A stretch of 64,000 nucleotides of DNA from Aspidiotus rigidus (Eukaryota > Arthropoda > Insecta > Hemiptera > Diaspididae): assembly GCA_035079385.1 (NCBI GenBank), contig JAVHKY010000029.1, positions 6,572,001 to 6,636,000 on the forward strand, in the 5' to 3' direction. The translations under genes and the position numbers were made by a program. The notes beneath the pieces are model-generated. The model saw only the letters and a program-made list of their open reading frames with translations, made no database searches and was not told where the DNA came from. Shown piece by piece: positions 14,101 to 26,100 of this stretch (within the stretch, counting starts at the first letter, position 1; each line of letters starts with the position of its first letter).

Positions 14101-17100
14101 ACGTTCTCTGATGTTGCCTCGCTAGATACATATTCGGTCGAGGACATGGTGTTGTCGGTTGAAAACGACTCAGTAACATCATCCATTCCAGAAGAGCCAC
14201 TAGTTCCCTCAGATGTCTCCCTTCGACGTCTAGACGATGGCTCAGTTTTACTGGTTATCGTTGTCTCATCCTCACTGCTTATCGTTGTCATGTTATCACA
14301 AGACTCGAAGCACTCAGTAGTCGTAGGGTTTTCACTCGTGAATGAATTTGTATTTGTAACAACGTCAGGCTCAGCAGATTCATTCTCCTTCGAAACAGCG
14401 GTTGTTGACATTTGCGGAGGCTGAAATGAAATAGATCACATTTTTTATTTTAAAAGAAATATTGTAGTTCTCATCTTATCTCGGGTGCTCGTGTACTTCG
14501 CCAAAAAATTGAGGAAAAGGGTAGAGCTGAAATGCATTGAACTAGAGTGTCAGGGACGAGATCCCCATCCATAGAAAATGTAATATTTTTTTCAATTTTT
14601 ATACAGCTACAAGATCACTTCTCCTATTCTCCTCGCTCTCAAAAGTTCTTCTAACCATGCCACGAGGCTTTCCAAGTAATTCACGTCTGCGTACTTTTGA
14701 ATAATTCAACACAAGCATTGCGTAACTCACCTTTGTAGCAGAATTAGCAGGAACAACAACAACAGCATTTTTCTCGTCGTAACATTCTTCCTCTTCATTC
14801 CATTCGCTCACTGTGCTCGTGGGCACCAATGGGATGATTTCATCTAGACAGAGATGTTTTGATATGAATAAAATAAATGAGTAGGCTATTCATCATACAA
14901 TGTGAAATAATCAGCGTTCTAACCTGCTCCACACGGTTCTTCGTTACATTCCTCTTGAGAGAATACAATGTGGTCAGGATCACAATTTTCCGTACTAACG
15001 GTGCTATTTTCCAACATACATAATACTTTCCTGGACATGGTACCACCTCCACATGTTTTCGAACACTGTAAAAATTGGTTGATAACACCGAATTACAAGA
15101 AAATGTCATTCTCTTAGTCTATAGTACAAATAATGATAATTCATCGTCATCGCTCGGCCAACCTTGCTCCACGGTCCCGCGAACCAATCTCCTTTGCAAA
15201 CGCCAGTTCCTGTACAATTCTGTTCGGTATCGTATTTCTTGGACGCGTCGCACTCGGTCTCATTCACAGGCGTGATAAGGTCGTCTTTTAAAGCGCCGCA
15301 GAAAACTTTTCTAGTTTGAAAACCAGCTCCGCATTTTGACGAACACTGAAACAGAAAATGCTTTCTTTATATACTCTAGCCTAACTCTTCCTTCATCCTC
15401 TTCATCACCTTTCTAATTTTCAATCAGATTATCTTCCTGGGTTCACACGCGGGCTATCAGTCTGAGCAATGAAATATTTTTAGATCTTAAAAGCCCAGAT
15501 TTTTACAAATATGAGTATAGAAGTTCGTCCGAAAACTCTTCTTAACATTATTTTGAGTCCCTAAACCGGATTGCAAGGTCAGGGTCCTCGCCCCATTCGC
15601 AATCCCCTGCACGGTGGTCAGAAACTGCTTTGCGTCAAATAACTATGGCGACATCCAAAAAAATCTCAAGTCTTGATCATAATTAGCCAGCTGGACGGCA
15701 AACGGGGATGACTGCCTACTAATCATTCAATAGTACCGAATTTGTGTACTTTTCAGGAGAAACTTGAAAGAAATCGACTTTTTAAGCTGCCCTTCGATCA
15801 AAGGCGGGACTCACTGATCTATTAGCGAGAATTTCAGGTCACGGCCTACATGGAAGAAAGTGACTTAGAAACTCTGAGCCAACTTTGGGTACTATTGGAA
15901 ACATTATTCTAGTAAAGTCAAATCGATTTCAAGTAACTTACCTCACTCCATTGCGCGGCATACCACTGATACTCGCATGCAGGTGCAGAACAGTTGCGTA
16001 CTAGCTCCGGTAACTTGGACTTCTTACAGTATGATTCGGGATACACTTTGCCTTTGCTAGTGGTGCACAAAACTTGTCTTGTTTCAGCGGTCGCGTCGCA
16101 TTTGTCATCACACTGTCGAGTTAAGAAGCGGCTACTTTGTACTACAATTCAGAAGATCATTCGCGGATAAAATTTTTACGTTTTCTATACTTACACCCGA
16201 CCACTGTGACACAACCCATTCAACCCCTTCACAGGGACGAATGAAACATGGTTTTTCGGTATCTGGTTTTTGGTCCGGACACGATGAATCTTGAGTGACC
16301 GATATTTTACCATTGATACGATAAAAACATCGAACTTCACGTCGATGTACACCGTCTCCGCAGAGTTTATTACACTGGTGAAGAACGATATTTAATAGGC
16401 ACAGACACAAGTTTGAATGAAATTTGCTAAGCGAGGGTGATACTCACTGCTTTCCAGGGCCCAATGTACCACGTTGGACAGGGTAAGTCGACGTTACACG
16501 GCCGAGTAGTATTCTCTGGCTCTCCTTTTCGCGCAATACAATTATAATTGTCCACAACGGTTCGTCGGCCTTGACTCACGATTTGTTTGCATTCTACCTG
16601 AAATCGATGGGAAAGTGGTAAGCAAGCATTTCCAAGTTTATTTCCTTTTTATTCAAGGCTCGATGAACGGTGGTTTTTCGTAAAAAACGTCCACCCTCCG
16701 CCGGTCGACCGGCCGACAAAGCTTGGAACTCGAAAATTTCTAAGCCCTCCTCCTATTATCTTGGAGGTCGACATTTTAACAGGGAACCTGTTCTGTGGGT
16801 GTTTTTTTTGAGAAATTCGCCGTTCGCCGCGCGCCATCCGGAAAAAAACTTGAAAAAAAAATTCCATTTTCGAGCTGTAGACAACAGGAAGAGGACTTGA
16901 AAAAATATCCACTCACGAACTATGGATGTTAGGAAGGGGACTTAGAAAAATTTCGACCTCTGAGCTATGTACAATAGGAGGGGGACTCGGAAAAATAAAA
17001 ATTTCTGTTCCATGGTAGCGATTTGGTACAGAAATTTTCTGGCGTAGCCAAATAAATGAAGATCATGTTCCATGTCTTTTATATTTTATCAGTCATCTTG

Positions 17101-20100
17101 AAATATTTCATCTAGGCTTCTACTAGGTCAAGTGTTCGTGAGATATTATTCGTTTACCCCTTTACCTATCTTGGCGTCGTATAAGTCTTCTATGAGAAAT
17201 ATTTTGAGGTAATTGTGGGTGTTCTATATTTTGAGGTATCAACTTTCGTGGGGCGCTGTTGTATTGGAATGGTATGAGAAAATTCAAGTCTTCTATGAGA
17301 AATATGAGGTAGCGCCTTTATGAGAAATATTTTGAGGTATCACTTTTCGTGGGGCGAACTCGCTGTTGTATTGGAATGGTATGAGACAATTCAAGTCTAG
17401 GGGACTTGGAAAAATTTCGACTATCCAGCCATATATGATAGGAAGAGGGACTTGGAAAATTTTCTAATTATTAATTATATTAATTATTTAATTATTTATT
17501 TATTTAATTAATTATTTAATTATTCATTTATTTATTTATTTAATAATTATTAATTATTATTATTACGCGGGGTGTACTCGCGAATTTCTGAATCACCCAC
17601 GGGGTGGAGATTTGCACGGACGCACGGTCTCTCTTGACGGGGGGGAGGGGGGGGTGTACTCGCGAGTTTCAAAATCGGGGTCCGGCGAGAGAAAAGACAT
17701 GAAACATGTCAAAAATTCGATTCTCGAGCAATATATTTCGGAATCCTTAAAATAGAATCAATCCGTACTTGAATTTTATGGTTCTACATGTCGAGAAATA
17801 TAAGAAATATATACTTTTCTTTCTTCGAATAAATACGATAAATCATACGGTAAATAAAAGGCAATTTATTGGGTGCAAAGAACTAGTATTGGGATTTAAA
17901 CTTAGAGTTGGGGAGTTGGTAGCCCTGACGATATTCACCCTTTCGTTCAATGCTTTTTGAATGAAGAAATTTCACGCACCATAATTAATAGAATGTCGTT
18001 TTTTAAAGCAAAAAGAAGCATAAATTTTGTAGTCTGTATCATCCACATTAAATACAAAAAAAATTGTAACAATAAAAATGATATATTGAAAAAATAACAG
18101 TTGATTGAAAATCAATGTATGAACGTACCTAAATTCTCTGATTCACCCTTTCAGTAGCGCTCTCTAGTGTAGGTTTAAACCCCAATATGTAAGCTTCAGC
18201 TGCACACTTTGGCTGCGAGTGGCAGTGTTACACGATTGTCTATGGTGTAAAGTAAAGTAAACTTGAAGTAAACTCGCCTTCCGCGACACTTTGGGGGGAG
18301 AAAAGAAGAAAAAAAAAGAACAAATAACAAATAACAAATAAATACAGAAATAGTAATGAAAAGGGGGAGGGGCACAAGAAAGGAAAAAAAATAAATAAAG
18401 ACTAGAAAGAAATAAACAGTAAAAAGAAACAAACAAACAATGGTGGTAACTAAAAGTTATGAATAAACAAGAAACAAGACAAATTTAAAGAATAAAAACA
18501 AAAAGAGAGAATGAAAAACAAATTAATTAAAAAAAAAAAACTTATCAGGCCTGATTAAAAGAGATAAAAACAAAAGGAAGTATTAAAACACAAAAAAAAA
18601 ATGATGAAAAATTAAAATTAAATAAGACAATAATAAGAACACAGAACTTTGATAAAACTTAAAAGAAAAGAAAAAAAAAAAAAAAAACTTCAAAGGAAAG
18701 ACATGATAAAAGTTCTAGAATAGAGAAAGAAAATAAAATAATATTTAACTGAATAAAACTTGGAAAAAGAACGGAAAAAATGAGAAAAATGAAATAGTAA
18801 ATAAATAAACACCAAAAAATAATGAAAGAAAATCGTATAAAGCTTAAAAAATGAGTAAAATTGACAGTATACAAAATGAGAAAATTGAATTCCAATAAAA
18901 ATAAAGGTAGAAAAATTGGTGACTGGAAGGTCCATCAATCATCATTGTGCAAATCCGAGTAATTGTTTGCTGTAAAAGAATAATATGGATTTCTGATGAT
19001 GAGTTAATGAGGCGCATGAGTGTATTTCTGTTGAGAAATTGAACTCTACTTATCGACCGTATTTGCTGACCACGCCCTGTATATAAGCTTTCGTATTAAT
19101 TTTGATTTAACAATAATAAGTAGGTTTGAGTAATTTTGTTTCTCCATCGTTTATGCAGTACAAAGGTTTCATTGTTCGAATATATTTTACAGCAAACAAT
19201 TCCTCGGATTTGCACAACGACGATTGATGGATCTTCCAGTCACCAATTTTTCTACCTTTATTTTTATTGGAATTCAATTTTCTCATTTTTTATACTATCA
19301 AGCTTTTTTATTTTTTACTCATTTTTTAAGCTTTATAAGATTTTCTTTCATTATTTTTTGAAGTTCATTTATTTACTATTTCATTTTTCTCATTTTTCCC
19401 GTTCTTTTTCCAAGTTTTATTCAGTTAAATATTATTTTATTTTCTTTCTCTATTCTAGAACTTTTATCATGTCTTTCCTTTGAAGTTTTTTTTTTCTTTT
19501 CTTTTAAATTTTATCGAAGTTTGCGTTCTTATTATTGTCTTATTTAAATTTAATTTTTCATCATTTTTTCTTTGTGTTTCAATACTTTCCTTTTGTTTTT
19601 ATCTCTTTTAATCAGGGCTGATAAGTTTTTTAACAATTTATTTGTTTTCATTCTCTCTTTTTGTTTTCATTATTTAAATTTGTTTTGTTTCTTGTTTATT
19701 CATAACTTTTAGTTACCACCACTGTTTGTTTGTTTCCTTTTACTGTTTATTTCTTTCTAGTCTTTATTTTTATTTTTTCATTTTTTTTTCTTTTCTTGTG
19801 CCTCTCCCCCTTTTTATTACTATTTCTGTATTTATTTGTTATTTGTTTATTTTTCTCTCTTCTTTTCCTCCGCCAGAGTGTTGCGGAAGGCATTACTTCA
19901 AGTTTACTTTACTTTACACCACAGACAATCGTGTAACACTGCCACTCGCAGCCAAAGTGTGCAGTTGAAGCGTACATATACTAGTTCTTTGCACCCAATA
20001 AATTGCCTTTTATTTACCATATGATTTATCGTATTTATTCGAAGAAAGAAAAGTATATTTCTTATCTTTCTCGAAAGAAGTGTACTCATTAGAATACACT

Positions 20101-23100
20101 TCTTTGTTATTTCCCTAAAATAGATCAAGGTCACTGATGACGTTAGGCTTATAGTAGGTCTAGCTAGGCCTCCTTTATACGAGTTTTATCCTAGGTCTAG
20201 ACATCCTCGAATTCTCGACACCAAAACCAAATTGACTCATACAACAGGTTCCCTGCGATCCTTGTTCAACATTGGTAAGGAAGCCGTCGTTTTTTCCAAG
20301 TCCCCCCCTTACTATCATATGTAGCTCGAGGGTAGAAATTTAAACAGGGAACCTGTTTTATCAGTGGGTCTTTCGGAAAAACCGTTTGTCGTCTGGCCGG
20401 CGCACAGTGGGATGAAACACTTTCGTAGCCGGCAAAAAATAAAAAAATCAAGAAAACTACTTTGACCGTCTTGACCAGGGGGTTTTAATACTTGTAAAAC
20501 ATGAATCTAAAATCCATTTTCGGATTCGGAGCCCCCTCCCCTCTCCACACATATTTACACATGTTTGGCAGAGAATAAATGCAGATTTTTTGTCAGAAAG
20601 ATCGGTTTGGGGGTTTTTGCTCCGCAGAACACACATCTGGAATCCATTTTCTTGATTTGAAGTCCCCTCCCTCAACCACAAGTATTTGATACTATAATTT
20701 GTTATGATAATGATGTAAATAGAGATTCTCCAGTAGAAATAGGTTTTTTATTAAACCACAGAACAAATCCGAAATTCATTCCAATTGAGAGTCCCTTCCC
20801 CTCTCCACAAAAGTTCAATTCTGTCGTACATCTAATATGAACCCCTTCGTTCACTATTTGATTTGTCACATTTATATGAATTATTGTGTGCCTCTGAAGG
20901 AAGTTTGAAAAAAAAATAAATTTTTCTATAATTTGTTTAGTACTACCTATAGCTATTTACACTTATTTTGTTCTTTTTTTTTTTCAATTCTCATCATATA
21001 AATCTTCAATTGAAAAGCTCATCGTTGTAGTCATCTCCTTCTTCTTCTTTTCCTTTTCTTCTCCAACAGTTTTCTTTAGCAATTTTGATACTTTTTTTTA
21101 GGTGTTGTCAGCGTCTTCTCAATGAAATAAATAATAAGGGCAAGTTTAGTAACTAAAAAAATTATTTTACCGATTAAATATTTTCAACTCATAGCAATTC
21201 TCCACAACCATCCTTGAATTTTAATCTGCAAAAATACAAATAAAATTCAAATGGGAAGAAAAATAGCTTGAAATCATCTTCTTCAGTTACTATTGTGAAA
21301 AAAGTTTTTCACTGCTCGAGTTTTCAATGAATCTTTCTAATTTTTTAGAAAGCTTCAATTGAAGACGGTATCAAAGCCGAATTGGAAAATTTTCTTTAAT
21401 GAGCTTTTTATTTCACTTTAGAATCATTGAAAATTTGTCTTTTTTTTAACGCTGTAAAATTTTTTTGGATCAAAAATTTGGAGATTAAAAAAATTCTTCT
21501 ATAAATGGAGTTTTGAGCAACTTTTTTGTGAAGTTTTTTGAAGTCACTCCTTATAAAGACTACCTATGCACACCCGTCAAACGTTGCAGAGTAACTACTG
21601 GTACACCAAACCGTGTAGGGTACTTGGGGAGAATATATGCAATCTGTTGTACACCATTCTGGCCTTTCCCAACGGCCGACGCACACTCTTCAGGATGGTA
21701 CTTTCCTTCATACCTTGAAAAAAATCCAAATTATTTCTTGTTGTAAGCCACATATACTTTTAAAACCATGCTCATATCACTGCAAAATGCAAGTTAATGC
21801 AACAAGTGTTAATGCACGATTAAAGTGAACGTTTTTGTGCGTTTGTTTGTGGTTATACTTTGTCGGCACATATTGGCACAAATTTTTGCCAGTCTAAATA
21901 ACTTACATTTTGAACACGTATGTAGTACTTACTGGCAATGCTTCATTCCAGCTTTAATTGACAACACAGCTAAAAACCATTAGAACCACGTAAAAGAGCG
22001 TTAAAAATACTCCAGATTCAGTATTTAAAAAAGTACATGCCAATAAGTACGACACTGGTTCAACAGTGAGCTCTACAGCGACGGAATAACTAATCCCCGC
22101 ACCTTCTACTCTCCCCATTATTCAACTAACCGTAAGGCGTCCCTCAATGCGACTACAGACTCTTCAATACATGATTCAGGATTCTTAAAGTAGTACAAAA
22201 CAATGTTCAAAGTTACATTATATTTTGGCGAAGTCACTTTTTCGATTTTTTGCCGCCTAGATGAGCGATTCATCCCAATGTGCGGCGAAGCTCCAAAATT
22301 TTCTAAGTCTTCCTCCTATCATATATATCTCGAAGGTCGAAATTCTTCCAAGTCCTTCGCCTATCATATATATTTGTAGCTCGAGAGTGGAAATTTCAAC
22401 AAGAAACCTGTTCTAGCGTTTTTTTTTTTTTTTTTTTTTTTTTCGAAAAATTTGCCGTCCGACGTCCGGCCAAAATAGACTTAGAACAAATTTGCTTCTT
22501 TTCTTGAGCTAAATACGATGGGAGGGGAACTTGAATTTATTATTATTTATTCATTCAACTAATCAATTACATAATTTATTTCTTTATTCATTTTATTATT
22601 TACTTATTTATTTATTTGACTTCTCTATCTCTTTCCTTTTTTCTTTCTTCATATGATAGGAAGGCACGTCCTCTATCATGTATATGACGCAGGTCAAAAT
22701 TTTAACAGGGGACGTGTTCTATGAGTTTTTTATGAAAAATTAGTCGTCCATTGTCCTTTGAGGTATTATGTGCTGGGAAGAACATGAAACAATTTCGTTC
22801 TAAAGTAATGACTATTACGGAAGGGTTTGAAAATTTTTTGATTCTTGTCATAATATATGATAGAATGAGATTTCGGAAAAAGTGGGATTTTTTCGCACAG
22901 CATGAAAAGTCCAAAATCACGAAAAAAAAGTCTTCGAGCGGTTGAGAATCATTTCACGAAAAAAAATAAAAGTGAACATTAAAAATGGTGCAAAAACATA
23001 AAAAAAGTATATTAATTAAAAAACGAAGAACGGCACTTAATACCACTATTTTTCAAATTTTTATACTTTATTATAGGTACCACGTGTAAACTTCTCTCTT

Positions 23101-26100
23101 CATGAAAAAAGTACATTAAACGAAAAAACAAGAAAATCAAGAAAAATTCAAACTTTTGACCGAAAAATTAAAAGAAAGCATCGCTTCAATTATAAAATAA
23201 ATTGAAAACTAAAAAATCATTCTACAAATAATATGATTAAAAGTGTATTGCACCACATGTGCGCATTCGGCTTAATTTGGCTTGCCACCTTTTCTTTTTG
23301 GCCAAGTGGAAATGTTTCCGCTTCAGGTGGCACTGATAGTAGCTTCAACCACATTCCTACCGTACGAGTATACTTATACTGCAAACTTTTTAAAAAGGGG
23401 GGCATGAGCATTTTGATTCCCGCAAATTTCCTCTGTTGATGACTATTGTCCAGACATTGAATTTGCGGGCTTTGAAGTCCACCTGCCTTCGCCCCTAAAA
23501 AATTTGGACCGTTCTTTTTCCCGAATACATTTCTTACTGCCTCCCTTTGCCACAAAGTACTTCATATAAGTTCCTTCCTCATGAGAGCGTAGCAGAATTG
23601 CTTTATCAGCTACAGCCCACTGATAAGCGGCAGTCCATAGCGGCAAAGGAATATGTGGTACTTTGACGAATGGAGTGCTATTTTTTTAATGTGGGTTTCG
23701 TTTTTCCGACCACTGCCTGACTATGTCCAAAATTTCATTAAAAAATAGGCCAACGGGTAAGCGTTCATTCCTTTTTTTTTTTTTTTTTTTTTGTGAAAAC
23801 ACTCTGAAATTTTCTTGTATGTATTTTTTTTCGTGAGCATACTCGAAAATTTTGTGTGCTGTACTTTTTGTTACCACCACTTGTTATTTCGTTATTTTGG
23901 ATGATTTTTTCGTGCTGCTGTTTTTCGTTTAAACCTTTTTTCTTTTCGTGCAGTTTAATATTTCCCTTTTGGAAAATTGGTGTTTTCCCAAGTCCTTAGA
24001 GGTCGAATTGATAGCGCGTTTGCACTGTTAGGCAATGCATTGTGAAGAAGCACAAATATCTCGCCATCGACGTTGTCAATTCACAAAATCTACGTTCATT
24101 TTCGAATCCAAGGTGCTCCTGAAAATTTCTTTACAATTGTAAACCCATTTTTTTGACATTGAATTTTTTGAAGTATAAGGTGTTACAAATGAGATTTTTG
24201 CCACTGTGCGTCGTCTTTTGAGGTATGTATACATATGATAGAAAACTTCAAACCATTGTTTTCTTCCAAGTCATAAATATTAAGGTTAGGCTTGAAAAAT
24301 TTTGAATTTGTGTCAAAATATATGATAAGAGGGAGATTTTGGAAAATTTGTGTTTTCTCAAGTCAGTGCTACACTACTCTGAAGGTCGAATTGATAGTGC
24401 GTTTCTTTAATAGCGGTTTCCCCATTAGACCTATAAACCTCATTACTAAAACAAATGTGACTCATAAAACAGGTCCCTTGCGTTCCTCGTTTAACATCGT
24501 TAAGGATGTTTTTCTAAGTCCTTCTTTTTTTGTACATAGCTTGGGGGCGGGGCCTGCGACGTCACAGTTTGATGACGCCATAGATTAGTTTTTGTTCAAG
24601 TGCCCCTCCTCTTATATACAGCTCCAAAGTCCGGGCCTGTAACGTCACAATCTACAATTTTCAGATCCCACGCACCCAACCATCCCTCGTTTCAAGAACC
24701 CGTGAGCTTTTGTATCGTGCATGCTTTGTCCGACAGAGTTCTCAGTTCAAGAGATAGCAAAGGCTCTAGCCGGGTAAGGGAGGGGGGGGATGGCCTTGGT
24801 CGGAAAATTTTCCAAATGTCCTTCAAAATGTTGTCCCCAATGAGAAAACTCGAAATCCAAAAAATTGGACCCGTCCGCTCACCCACATGGTCTGCAGAGC
24901 AATTTTTGGGCCTAAAATCCAAATGGCTATATCTTAGCCAATAATGATCGCACAGCGATGAAACTTGGACATTTTAGTATATGTGAACGTTCATCCATGG
25001 TATTTTTTTCAAAAAAAACTATTCATACTTTCCCTAGTTTCTAGCTATAATAAAACTTCAAACTCGAATAAAAAAAAAGTCGGGGGGAGGCACCTGGGGA
25101 AAATCATTCATTTGGAGTGCCATATCCCCTACTACAACATACATGAGTACCATAGTCCTCGGTGAGGTGGAACATTCCCAAGAAAATCAATATTTAATGA
25201 ATTTATGTGATTTTTCCATGAATAGCGGGGTGAACTATGACTGCTACCGCAATAGATCGCGAGAAATCAATGGTCAATGTTCGAGGTGAAAAATACGCAC
25301 TCCTCCGTGAGATGAAATGGGTATGTTGATAGACCAAAAATATATTTTTAGTATTCCGTTTATCGATTTGGTCAATTCTTATGTAAACACGTCCACCGCT
25401 CAGGTGGAGTACATTAGATTGAGTAAAATGGTTGAAAAATTCTCCAGTTGCTGGAACAGTCTGAAAATAGTAGAGAAGTGAGAAAATCCACTTTTTCAAC
25501 CTGGAGAACTGCGGTTTTTCATATATTCTTCATCAATTAGGTTAATTCTTAAGTAAACATATCTGCCCAGTTTGAAAAAAATGGTCAAAAAATCCTCCGG
25601 CCGCTGGAACCTTCTGGAAATGACAAATAATCGAGAAAATTCACTTTTTCACCCTGGAGGACCGTGAGTATTTGTATTTTGTTCATCATTTAGGTCGATT
25701 CACATGTAAACACATCCGCAGTGTTTGAACAAAATGGTCAAAACATTCTCCAGTCGCTGGAACGGTCTGGAAATGATGAAAAATCGAGGATGTCTACTTC
25801 TGTTATGCGGATGGAAGGGAATGATAGCGATAAGAGTTTTTCAGGTGTGAGTCCGCGGTGAGAGAATGGTGATAGCCGCGCGGTCAGTCGAAGCCGGGGA
25901 GTATGCAAAAATGATTATTGTGTTATACCAATCGAAGGAAATGATACCAAAAAGATTTTTTCTGTTGTCAGTCCGCGGTGAGAGAACAACTGCGACCCGG
26001 AATTTGAATGAGCGGGGGAATTCATGAAAATTCTCGTTACGTCATGCCCATGGTAGCGAATTACACGATACCAAAACTCACGGTCCTCCAGGGTGAAAAA

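Noticed and set aside
13915..14424. A 169-codon plus-strand frame opposite the mucin exon.
   Set aside because: The minus frame fits papilin by phase and splice sites at both ends. The plus frame is an antisense shadow of the Ser/Thr codon bias.
18164..19968. Phe/Leu/Tyr-rich frames that look like membrane proteins.
   Set aside because: They come from the T-rich strand of a palindrome; low-complexity translation gives false membrane segments in all frames.
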